From: Dimargaris cristalligena
Taxonomy: Eukaryota; Kickxellomycota; Dimargaritomycetes; Dimargaritales; Dimargaritaceae
DNA: 22,437 bases
NCBI GenBank assembly: GCA_027576995.1
Contig: JANBQC010000474.1
Location: forward strand, 1-22,437
Reading direction: 5' to 3'
The notes beneath the pieces are model-generated. The model saw nothing but the letters and a program-made list of their open reading frames with translations, did not search any database and was not told the origin of the DNA. Below, in pieces: positions 9,240 through 18,082 of the stretch (position 1 is the first letter of the stretch; each line of letters opens with the position of its first letter). The translations under genes and the position numbers were made by a program.

Positions 9240-9437
9240 CTACAACCGGGGGAGAACCATGGCTATATAGGTCGATTCCTTAACACCGTCCAGAACTCCA
9301 CCCAACAGATTCGCTAGTTCGGTAGGATGACAGGGGCCAGTGAATACGCCAGGCAGTTGAAAAAGGGTTAGACGCCCCAGGTCTGCTGTATTCCCGAAAT
9401 ATGATTTATATTGACAACCCCTCGTCAGCTGTCTCCC
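9240..9437 (-). pseudogene. Decayed coding segment of unknown origin
   Basis: The minus strand is open for 65 codons between two stops and has no ATG suitable as a start. The translation has protein-like texture, for example FQLPGVFTGPCHPTELANLL followed by an AMVLPRL end, unlike the noise in neighbouring frames. It continues in other frames on both sides, as expected of a frameshifted remnant. I do not recognise the family; a retroelement origin is possible given the surroundings. Confidence 0.3.
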
Positions 9438-9548
9438 TCATCGGAATCCCGTTCAGGTTCTGCTGTAATTAATTTGTTTAAAAAAAACGGAGGTCTATCC
9501 AACAGCCGGTTCAATAGCCAACTTCCAGACTGGCCAAGCCCATTTACT

Positions 9549-9700
9549 TAATATATATGGGGGAGGTATAACCAGGCTGTATAGCTAAAAAATATATCAC
9601 TTGGCTATTTTTCCATACACACATCATTTAAAACTTTATACTGCTTGACCGGATTTCATCCACATGAATGTTGCGTTTAACAAGGCCACCAATGACTGTA
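9549..9700 (+). repeat. Dispersed degenerate repeat, copy C
   Basis: Contains ATATATGGGGGAGGTATAACC, GGCTGTATAGC, TTTAAAACTTTATACTGC and GGATTTCATCCACAT, followed by GTTGCGTTTAACAAGG, which also follows copy A. No open frame spans it. Confidence 0.55.
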
Positions 9701-9933
9701 GCGCTCCTACCATTAGCTTGCAGCTATTCTTTCTTTTTTATAGATAGAAATAAAATAGTAAAGGGGCTTTATTAACCAGACAAAGTCCGTGACCAAGGGG
9801 ACCTGTAAACCGGGGTCGAAAGGTAATGGAAATGCGAAAATGGTATGCTGGAATGTGTTGATAACCGTAAACTACGTTATTCATCGGAAAGTAAAAGAGG
9901 TTTTTGTAAATAGCATAACCCATAACATATATT

Positions 9934-9967
<34 letters not shown>

Positions 9968-9968
9968 T
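9934..9968 (+). repeat. (TATG)n microsatellite
   Basis: Seven or so tandem TATG units following an AT-rich run. It is non-coding and lies just downstream of the minus-strand small secreted-peptide gene. Confidence 0.9.
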
Positions 9969-10002
9969 AAGAAGCTGTTTAGGAGCGACTGGGTCGCCAT
10001 TT

Positions 10003-10236
10003 CTAAGAATCTTTAGTGGTAAATATACTTTTAACTGCATCAATTGGGACCTTGGCCACCTTTAATAAGCCTTGAAAAAACCCACGGCGGTGTAGGGAGT
10101 TCGGCAATTGACCAGTAGAAGGTCCGATCCCCACCGTATCACCCATGCCCGGCAGGGGGGATGCGACAGTAGAACTGGCCAGGGCCAGCAGACCCAAAAT
10201 AGCGGCGGGGTTGGTAAAGATGGTGGCAAACTTCAT
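10003..10236 (-). CDS. 77-aa secreted precursor with Kex2-type site
   Basis: The start at 10236 is chosen because it opens a typical secretion signal (MKFATIF..ILGLLALASSTVAS, cleavage near 24-26); the longer upstream frame is leader sequence. After a short Gly/Pro-rich propeptide comes the dibasic site HRR at 49-51, the kind cleaved by the Golgi protease Kex2. It would release a 26-residue C-terminal peptide beginning GFFQGLLKVAKV, amphipathic, Lys-rich and free of Cys. The layout (signal, propeptide, dibasic site, amphipathic peptide) is known from fungal pheromones, repellents and secreted membrane-active peptides. Which of these it is cannot be told from sequence alone. It is a single-copy precursor peptide, not a repeated array. 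Confidence 0.65.
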   Translation of the reverse strand: MKFATIFTNPAAILGLLALASSTVASPLPGMGDTVGIGPSTGQLPNSLHRRGFFQGLLKVAKVPIDAVKSIFTTKDS

Positions 10237-10446
10237 TACGCTGGTCGGTTTTTTTATGGCAGGTGGTAGTAGAAGTGAAAAAGGCACAAAAGATATGTCA
10301 AAAAGGCGGTTTAATAGGTGGATTGTCGGTACTGGTGCCGATAAAAGGTATTGGTGGGAGGTTACAGGGGGTGTTATGCTGAAAAGATAAACTGAATTGA
10401 TGGCGGTCCTAAGTATTGAATTTGTCAAGAACAAGATGCTTGAACT

Positions 10447-10490
10447 TTAAGAGAGAATGAGAGAGAGAGAGTGTGTGTGTGTGTGTGTTG
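10447..10490 (-). repeat. (GA)n-(GT)n dinucleotide tract in leader
   Basis: GAGAGAGA passes into a GTGTGTGT run on the plus strand. Relative to the minus-strand peptide gene it is a CA/CT tract between the TATA box and the start codon, thus probably in the 5' untranslated region. Confidence 0.85.
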
Positions 10491-10555
10491 ATGTGCGTGG
10501 GTGTGGATGCGGATGTGGATGAGTTTGATGGCAGGAAATAAGGAACCAGGGCCCT

Positions 10556-10564
10556 CTATTTATA
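10556..10564 (-). promoter_or_regulatory. TATA box of secreted-peptide gene
   Basis: On the minus strand the sequence reads GGTATAAATAGAG, a full TATAAATA box, about 320 bp before the start codon at 10236. The same spacing is seen for the 3D-domain gene (TATA at 14138, start at 14477). Confidence 0.5.
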
Positions 10565-10599
10565 CCTCTTAACGGTGGTTTAGTTTGAATCCCACATAT

Positions 10600-11507
10600 C
10601 CTGTGTCTCGACGCCCAGCCTAATAAACGGACAACTGATCTCTATTCGGCCCCCACCTTCTCCTCCCTTCACGCCCTATAACCTAAATATCTTCCGGGCC
10701 GTCCCGAGAAAAAGAAATAGGAATCCGGTGGTTTGCAATAGCATAAATAGGTTTCCTTGGTCAGAGTGGGCCTTTCCGGTGTATTGTAAGGTCGGCAAGC
10801 CTTCCTATAGCCAGTAGGCAGTGACCCGAACCATTGTTAAAGAAGTCCAAAAAGAAGGTTGTTCGGGGGGGATGAGTGGGATTTAGGGCGAAGGATAAGG
10901 ATAATGAAAGCGAATAGGCCAGCCTAGTCCAATGCACATTTCTGTAATTTAAGAGGGCCACCATATTCTTGTAATATATTTAGGAGTCCCAATACAATGG
11001 GACCCCTATCAACAACCAATTCAAGAGAATCTTAAAATAAGATACTAAATAATAGTTTACGAAGACATCGCAGCTAATCGGGTCCGTTTTCCGTTGTATG
11101 ACATTCACTCGTACTCCTTTGTATTTATTTAAATTGCGTATATATTAAAATGATAACCTATAATCTGCGTTCTTTTATGCGAATGTTTTTATTTTTAGTT
11201 GAAGAAGGGGGGTGGGAAAGTAGTAGTATTACGCAGTCACAAAATACCCTCAAGTCAGGCGCTATTGGGAGGAGGTGGGGGGTGATTAACAGTACCAAAC
11301 AAGGTTCCCTACCAACTAGTGCAACCAATTGGTAGTGCAAAAAAATCATTAAAATCCCGCCCTTTCATAACAGCTGCTATTTTCGGTGAACAGTGCCAAA
11401 GAATCTACTCTAATTCCATTCTCTTTGACGAAAAGAATGGTTTATACAGTGGAGACATCAGTGTCCCATATTACATATACAGCTGACTGTTCATGGAAAG
11501 TCGTGAA
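10600..11507. other. Intergenic region, no supported gene
   Basis: Short frames on either strand lack signals and domain features. There is an imperfect hairpin at 10982-11007 (AGGAGTCCCA/TGGGACCCCT, one mismatch). A protein-like frame, NSILFDEKNGLYSGDISVP, is seen at about 11410-11470 on the plus strand just before repeat copy B, but it has no start and soon stops. Confidence 0.4.
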
Positions 11508-11655
11508 TATGGGAGAGGTTCAACTAGGCTGAATAGCAGAAAATCCGGCGGGTGATTTAAATACTCTTAGTTAAAAATGAATCTCCCACGTAGTGTACCC
11601 TACACGTAGCATTTATAACATACATACGGTCCAAATTTCATCCACATTATTATAG
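11508..11655 (+). repeat. Dispersed degenerate repeat, copy B
   Basis: The cleanest copy: AATATGGGAGAGGTTCAAC, AGGCTGAATAGC, AAAATCC, TTAAATACTCTTAGTTAAAA, TCTCCCACGTAGTG and AAATTTCATCCACATTA occur in the same order as in copies A, C and D. Confidence 0.6.
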
Positions 11656-12079
11656 TATATAAATAAAATATGGATCACTGGCATTTAATAAAATCGTCTT
11701 GCTAAGGACCTGCTACTGCAGTTATTGTAAAAATAATGGCACTAATCATTTTAATGTGTCATCAACCAGACAAGGAAGTAAAGAAGTCAAAAAAAACAAA
11801 AAAAACATAGCTAATGGAGCTTGTAGACCAAAGTGAAGGGTAGAGATGCATTTATTATCCACAACTTACTTTTGAAACCATTTTTTAAGAGATTTACAAG
11901 CTAGAATGAGTAGAATATGCCCACTTGTCTGTATTATACAGGGCCAATAATTGGATCAGGACATTGGTAAATAAGACTGTCCAGGAGGAAGGACCATAGC
12001 CTATTTGATATAAAAATAACCAATATTAGTACTTGAAAATATGAATAAAAAAGATGGATTATTGATATAGCTAAGCAAA
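11656..12079. other. AT-rich non-coding stretch
   Basis: A-runs and AT-rich sequence without open frames of note, between repeat copy B and the LTR at 12080. Confidence 0.5.
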
Positions 12080-12665
12080 TATCAGACCATCTAATCCCCC
12101 TTAATCCGGGCACCTTAGTGCCCATCCCTATTAGGTCTTATAGTGCCATATTAACCTTCCCATAGTCACTGCCAGTACTATGGGATCATCCTATATTATA
12201 TAACCCTTCCCCTTCTGGACTCTGCCTCTTCACACTAATCACTCAAGTGCCAATCTGAAGACTCTTCTGGTTACCATCAGAGTCTTCCAGATACTAGTGG
12301 CTATCCAGTTAGCCTATTTTACCTATGCCCTAGTCTTAGTAGTAGTCTTCCCTTGGGACCTCCCTCTGGAGCTGTCCTTGCATATATATAACTAGGCCCC
12401 ATTATGGACCAGTTCAATTCCTTAGCTTATTCTTACCCCCTGATTTACCCCTAATAAACCCTATATATACTTACTCCCCCTCATACTGACTAGTAAGTGT
12501 GCCTACTGCATGTCCCTTGCCTATACCTGTACTTAGCCTTTATTAGTTAGTACTATGCCTATACCTAACACTAATAGCCCACTTGGCCAAGCCTAAGCCC
12601 CACTTACCATTGGAAGCCTGTCCTCAGGACTCTTGATAGACTAAGAGTGGTTAACCTGGGCAACA
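12080..12665 (-). mobile_element. Family A LTR (3' LTR of gypsy remnant)
   Basis: A 586-bp copy aligned over its whole length with 16718-17300. On the minus strand it begins TGTTGCCCAGGTTAACC and ends GGTCTGATA. It follows the gypsy pol end at 12866-13350 on the same strand, so it is the 3' LTR of that element. Both copies contain an ATATTATATAACCC TATA-like core (plus-strand reading) and are almost without CpG. Confidence 0.8.
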
Positions 12666-12865
12666 ATTATGAATTATTAATAAAAAGCTCTAGTTTTTCT
12701 CTATCCATTTCCTGCTGTTAATTGTACTCTCTCTTTCACTCATACATCAATACTATCAAAGTTGGTGAGTGTAGATGATACTCCCGGTGGCCTTAGGGCC
12801 TTGAGGTCAACTGGTGGAGAGGCCAACTATATATGCTAGTCCTAATTTTATTCTCCAATGGGTCA

Positions 12866-13350
12866 TTATTCATCAGCATCAGGGGTGTATGCATAACCGG
12901 TCCCCTGGATATCTAGGCTCTTGGCCACATCACCTTCAGGCAAGAGTACCACCTTGTTGTTATTGTCAGGGACAGTGTCAGCTACTGAAGTAGAAGTAAC
13001 GTCACTGGTACAAAAACACTTTTAGCTTATTGCCACGAAATTCTGCAGTAGTTTTATAAAGACAACCCGTTACTATATTGTATGGTTCATTTAACTCTTG
13101 TAGGAACTTGCCACTACTATGTATCCATTGCCTAACCGGTGTTCCGAATTAACACAGATATAGCATCTTATTTTCCTTGAATTTAGTGTTCATAGGTACT
13201 GTTACAGCCACACTTTAAGCTGGATATGCCACCCTGCGTTAATACCATTACTTTCAAAGATGGTCTAGAGCAGAACTGCTTCATGAGTAAAAGAGAATGT
13301 GTATGGCCTAACACACACTGTCTTATTGTATTTAGCTTCAGCAAGGGGCA
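12866..13350 (-). pseudogene. Ty3/gypsy pol 3' end, frameshifted
   Basis: On the minus strand the translation begins AEAKYNKTVCVRPYTFSFTH and VLL, the usual lead-in to the integrase C-terminal domain (AKxxYDxxVxxRxxxVGDxVLL). It continues in another frame as IHSSGKFLQELNEPYNIV and EFRGNKLKVFL, matching the GPYxV and RLKxY portions. A third frame ends in a hydrophilic tail that includes VTSTSVADTV and QGTG and stops at 12866-12868. At least one stop and two frameshifts break it. The 5' part of pol is missing beyond about 13350. About 200 bp separate the pol stop from the LTR. Confidence 0.7.
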
Positions 13351-13404
13351 CAACTACGAGGAACACAGAGTAATGTAATCTCTCGAATAGTGCAATGCAA
13401 CTTT

Positions 13405-13463
13405 TGTCGAAAGAAAAAGGGAGGAAGCAAGAGGGTGAGGGAGAGAGAAGGGGGAGAGCGGGT
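13405..13463 (+). repeat. Polypurine tract
   Basis: Almost uninterrupted A/G on the plus strand (GAAAGAAAAAGGGAGGAAGC and onward to GGGGGAGAGCGGG). It starts shortly after the truncated gypsy remnant. Such tracts can form triplex DNA or act as a promoter element; no adjacent gene explains it. Confidence 0.6.
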
Positions 13464-14137
13464 GATATAACTGCTTGTTCGTTAAAGAGTATTTCGAATT
13501 ACAGGACCATGGGATACCTCCCTCATATTTATTTCACAATTCGTTATGTTTAATTTTATCCAGTCATTTGGTACCCTGGTCTTTCCAGAGTATACTCTCT
13601 AATATGCGGAATAATATTTACCCCTTCCCCCTTTCCAACCCCCCTATTGTACGCTGATATTTTTTTAATGAAATTTATTCACCCGTTAATCCGGCAATCT
13701 TAGCCCTTCGGAAAGAATCGGATATATATGGTTCCGGCCACGCCAAGTCGATTTTTTCTTGCCTTGGTAAAACTAGGGTGGGTGATTTTTAATTATTGGC
13801 TATAGATTGGGCGAGTGCCCAATGGTTAGGGCGAATTATTCGCTCATTTGCTCTAAGGAAGGGCAACGGCGGATCACTTCGACTGAGCCCCACCCTACCG
13901 AAGTTGACTCGGGCCATCGATAATCGGGCCTGTATAATGGGACTTGTCGATTGTCAAAGTGGACCGGTGCCCAAGCAATGTTGAAATAACAACGCCCCAT
14001 GTCGGGTAATACTATGCCCGTTTCCTCTATAGGGAGAAGGGTTAGGGTCATATTGGTTACTAATGCTCAAGTCTACAAGGGAGGAGGGGGAGTTCAAAGT
14101 AAAGGGGTCCCTGTCTGAGGTAGTGGTTAGGAAAATC
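13464..14137. other. Intergenic region before 3D-domain gene
   Basis: No gene is supported. Frames at 13475, 13796 and 13836 (minus) are short, without signals, and overlap one another. The segment GGGCGAGTGCCCAATGGTTAG near 13808 has a look-alike GGGCAAAGTACCCAATGGTAG near 15635, on the other side of the gene. Confidence 0.4.
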
Positions 14138-14145
14138 TTATAAAT
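14138..14145 (+). promoter_or_regulatory. TATA box of 3D-domain gene
   Basis: TATAAATA, 332 bp before the start codon, followed by a long pyrimidine-rich leader that ends CTCTCTTTTTTTAATCGC shortly before the ATG. Confidence 0.5.
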
Positions 14146-14476
14146 ACGGCCTGTACCAGCGGTTATCCAAGTGTTCTTCAGTTTCTACATCTTCTTCTCT
14201 TTTCCTACCGGTCGTCGCCAACTATTGATTACATCTCAACCCTCCGATACTATTCTCCACTCCCGCTACACAATCTTCCTATTAGTTTTTTGCTCTTAAC
14301 TAGCTCTATTATTTCATCAGTTTGAATTAAAGTATCCTTAAGGTTGAGGTGTTATTTTAGTATATTATTTGCTGGTCATTTAATATATTCAGTTCAGTAG
14401 TTTGTCCGTCGTCCCCCCTACACATTCCTCTCTCTTTTTTTAATCGCTCACCAAAAAACTTCCTTCAATATCCAGA

Positions 14477-15319
14477 ATGGTGCACTCCAATCGATTCATG
14501 TCTCTGCTGGGTGTTGCTGTGCTTATGTTAGCCGCTGTTTGGCTTCCTATCCCTCCAATCACCGAGGCTTACTCCGTAGGACAGTGGGCGGTGGCAGGTA
14601 GCTCCTATTCCCACGCAGCCCTTCCCCTAGTGCGCCGGGGCTCAAAATCCGACTCCAAGGATGACTCATCCGATGATTCGTCTTCATCCAAGTCCTCCAA
14701 GAAGTCCGACACCTCGTCGTCTTCGAAGTCCAAGAAAGCGAGCACTTCGAAGGACAGCGATTCCGATGACGATTCCTCGGATAACAAATCAAGCTCGAAA
14801 TCCAATACCAAGTCGCGATCGGTCAAGCTCACCTTCTACTGGTCCGAGAAGCAAGAAAGTTCCGACTCCGGCAACGTGGTATTGGGCACCTGCGACAAAA
14901 AGAAACTGGCTTCCGTGACCAAAGATTTTGCCGATAAGGCTAAGATGGAGGGAACCGCCATCCTAGCGAACGGCAAAACCATTAACCTCGGAAGTTGCTC
15001 CTGCAGCAATTATATGTGTTTCGAGGTGACGGACGGGGCCATTGGCAGTGGAGACAATACGCTCGTACCGTACTACAGCGTCGCGGCGAACGACATGAAA
15101 CGTGGCACCACCTTGCAAGTAGCAAAACTCAAGGGGGTCAAATTACCTAACGGTAAAACTCACAATGGTTGTGTGCGAGTCGACGACGAAGGCTGGAGCT
15201 TCGGTAATAACCAAATCGACTGGTACGTCGAGACCGAGGCTAACTACAAAACTCTCAATAAGGTCGTTTCAGAGGGTACCGTGGATATTGTCCCTACTAC
15301 CTGTACCATCGGTAATTGA
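14477..15319 (+). CDS. Secreted 3D-domain (double-psi beta-barrel) protein
   Basis: 280 aa, intron-free, starting at the ATG after a pyrimidine-rich leader. Residues 1 to about 31 form a secretion signal (hydrophobic core LLGVAVLMLAAVWL). A dibasic VRRGS lies at 52-56. Residues 55-114 are a low-complexity Ser/Lys/Asp linker, likely flexible and possibly glycosylated. Residues 116-270 match the 3D fold (named for three conserved Asp): VKLTFYWSE, MEGTAILANGKTINLGSCSC, CFEVTDG with D186, then CVRVDDEGW with D236-D237 and FGNNQIDWY with D248. Six Cys (139, 174, 176, 181, 232, 276) suggest disulfides. In bacteria this barrel occurs in lytic transglycosylases (MltA) and muralytic factors; secreted fungal relatives are of unproven activity, and cell-wall or carbohydrate binding is an inference. 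It sits between two same-orientation LTRs. Confidence 0.8.
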   Translation: MVHSNRFMSLLGVAVLMLAAVWLPIPPITEAYSVGQWAVAGSSYSHAALPLVRRGSKSDSKDDSSDDSSSSKSSKKSDTSSSSKSKKASTSKDSDSDDDSSDNKSSSKSNTKSRSVKLTFYWSEKQESSDSGNVVLGTCDKKKLASVTKDFADKAKMEGTAILANGKTINLGSCSCSNYMCFEVTDGAIGSGDNTLVPYYSVAANDMKRGTTLQVAKLKGVKLPNGKTHNGCVRVDDEGWSFGNNQIDWYVETEANYKTLNKVVSEGTVDIVPTTCTIGN

Positions 15320-16717
15320 TAACTGGGTCAGTTATTATTTTTCGACGGGATGTTCTCGTCCTCCCTCGTTGAGCACAATCTCGCATACGGTACCATGTGG
15401 TAACATTACTTCACCATTTGGATATTTTTGAACCAAGAAGCTTGGTCGCTTTTCATACCTCCTCCTCCCCGACTCGGGAATTTAGCTGTTTCTTGATTTG
15501 CCTCACTGTATGGAGTATGTCTGTGACCTCCATTCAATCTTAAATTTTTGCTGACCAGGTTATCTGACTATAACTCTGGTATTCCGGAATGGTTACCCCT
15601 ATGGATATATTACCAAGTCAACTGGTCATGGCTTGGGCAAAGTACCCAATGGTAGCACTCATATCCTTTTACTATATGTAGTATTCCCGGCTGTCACTGC
15701 TATCTTTAGCCCCCTTCTATACTATGCCTAGTCTCGGATTCCCCCTGGCGGGGTTGGCTTATCCATCAGTCGTAAGTCATTTTTCATCTGGCTTTTTTTT
15801 TTTGATCCATTGCGGATTTTCGGTTTTATATCGATTGTGTACTTCAATTAAACATCTTGTATACTTAATGAACCGAGCACAATTACTTTACTACAGGAGT
15901 CCGAGTAAGGGGTAAGCTCCTTGGTTAGAGAATTTAATCCGAGGGGCTATTCAAAATAACCTCATCAGTTGGCTGACATATGGACCCTTAGTAGTTGAAA
16001 CCATGGCTTATGCTATAGATGAGCTGTTTACATCAATCCATTATATTATCCTTATTTTTTTTAGACTATTAAGGATCTATTTAAAAGTGACATATATCCA
16101 TGATTCCTGCCCAACCATAATTTGAACCACACTGTCCTGCCAAATCTATCTAAAGAATTGTGATGACAATAGCAGGGAGAAGGGGGTAATTTTGGGAAAA
16201 ACATTATCACATAATTATATAGTTGACCAAGAAGCCCCACAAGTCATAGAAATTGATCAATCTCAGTAAACACAGTTAACGGATATCAATTATAGCTCAG
16301 CAACCCAAGTGTCTGGAGGATTCATCAGTTACCTATCTGGTTGGGAGGGGGGGAAATCAGGACAAGGGGGTTGGCCAAGGCAACTGTGTTGTCGGGGATT
16401 TGGAGTTCAGAAGGTGAGGGGAAGGGTGAAGTTTTCTGTGGGGATTCTGAATAGTGCTAGTTAGCACTGAACATGATAAGTGAAATGGGTAATATTGTAA
16501 ATAAATAAATTGTTAGAAATGCAGCTCCCATCTCTATCACATTTTACTCTAAATTTTCTCCCATCATATACACTATTAGATCACAACTCTCTCTACAGCT
16601 CATAGTCACTCAATAAAACACATAGCAGAATGTATCCCAAACAACTCTGCTAGCCTTTTTTTTACTTTTACTCATGTTGATAAATAAGGCTTTATATTTA
16701 CTCATACACTTTTATTT
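15320..16717. other. Long gene-free stretch after 3D-domain gene
   Basis: No coding region is supported. It begins with the 3' flank of the 3D-domain gene and becomes AT-rich and CpG-poor beyond about 16000. A short perfect palindrome GTGCTAGTTAGCAC lies near 16455. A 63-aa plus-strand frame at 15724 includes a hydrophobic stretch encoded by T-runs and is probably chance. Confidence 0.45.
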
Positions 16718-17300
16718 TATCAGACCATTTAATCCTCCTTAATCCAGAGGTCCTAGTGCCTATCCCTATTAGGTCTTATAGCACCATATTAACCTTCCCA
16801 TGGTCACTCCTGGTACTATAGGATCATCCTATATTATATAACCCTCCCCCTTCTTGACTCTGCCTCTTTGTATTAATTACTCAAGTGCTAATCCAAAGAC
16901 TCTTCCAGTTACCATCAGAGTCTTTCGGTTACTAGTAGCCATCTAGTTAGCTTATTCACCTATTTGCTAGCCTTAGTAGTATTCCTCCCTTGGGACCTCC
17001 TTCTGGAGTTATCTCCATATATATATAACCAAGCCCTATTAGGACTAGTTAGACTCCTTAGCTTATTCTTACCCCCTGATTTACCCCTAATAAACTCTAT
17101 ATACACTCACTCACCCTTATACTGACTAGTAAGTGTGCCCACTGCACATCCCTTGCCTATACCTGCTGTAGCCTTTATTAGTTAGTACCATGCCTATACC
17201 TAACACTAGTAGCCCACTTGGCTAAGTCTACACCCTACCTACTATTAGAAGCCTATCCTCAGGACTCTTGATGGGCTAGGAGTAGTTAACCTGGGCAACA
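16718..17300 (-). mobile_element. Family A LTR, second full copy
   Basis: 583 bp, collinear with 12080-12665 from TATCAGACC to GGGCAACA (plus-strand reading). Differences between the two copies are mostly C/T and G/A transitions. On the minus strand it starts TGTTGCCCAGG. No target duplication or primer binding site was recognised at its edges, so it may be a solo LTR or the 5' partner of the copy at 12080. Confidence 0.8.
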
Positions 17301-18082
17301 TCCCTTTAACTAAGGGGATGCTACTAGAGTATATATAAGAAATCAACCAAACTAAATAACTATAGCTAAAGATATTAACTGCAATAATTATAGGTTATAA
17401 AACCCTATGGTAGGGGAAAAACTAACCTAATGGCTAAACTATGGTTGTAAATATGCTAAATGGAAGTAAAATAATAAAAAATTGGAAGGTTAGAAGACAG
17501 TCTTCCTAGTCCTCACTCACATTGGATATGGATATAATTAATAAAAATAGTTCATAATATGTAGTTAGATGGTGCAATTCCAAGAAGGAATCCACCAGAG
17601 GCCGGTTAATCACAAGCCCCACTCATAAAAAAAAGGATCATTAATAATAATAATAAAATGATTTGAAGTAGCCAATCATCATGGGTTTAAATTACCATCA
17701 ACTTTGACAACCTATAACCTTGTCAATAATAAGCATAAATATAAATGGAAGTATAATTTGGAAAGCTGAAGGAAAGGAGAATCAGTTTGCATAAGGAAAT
17801 ATAATAATGCTTTCATCCCCGGATGTTCCCATGGAATCGACTCATTAATCGTCCGGGGAACTCGAATCCATCCAAAGTATGACTATTTCTTGGATTGGTA
17901 ACTAGTTCCGGTGCTTACGCGGCCTTGGCTCAGCTGCCTACAGCAGCACAATTATACTCAAATAAATTCAATGGACTCTTTGAAGGTATTGGTGCAAACA
18001 TATGACCGCTGCACTGTATGAAAAACGACGCCACTAATCTCCCAATCAATCCAAAGCAAGATCGTTGCAATAACGTATATAT
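17301..18082. other. AT-rich intergenic DNA
   Basis: No gene is seen. It contains AT-rich runs, an (ATA)n/(AAT)n stretch near 17642 and no CpG-rich coding texture until about 17800. The end is the 3' flank of the minus-strand gene at 18083. Confidence 0.5.

Noticed and set aside
10237..10434. N-terminal extension of the secreted-peptide frame
   Set aside because: The extended start would bury the clear signal peptide at 10236, and the extension lies in leader sequence downstream of a TATA box and dinucleotide tract.
13808..15656. Similar segments GGGCGAGTGCCCAATGG and GGGCAAAGTACCCAATGG flanking the 3D-domain gene as direct repeats
   Set aside because: The match is only about 20 bases and does not extend, so it may be chance.
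12080..17300. A complete 5.2-kb retrotransposon
   Set aside because: There is no gag, no reverse transcriptase, no primer binding site and no target duplication; only two LTRs and a pol end are supported.
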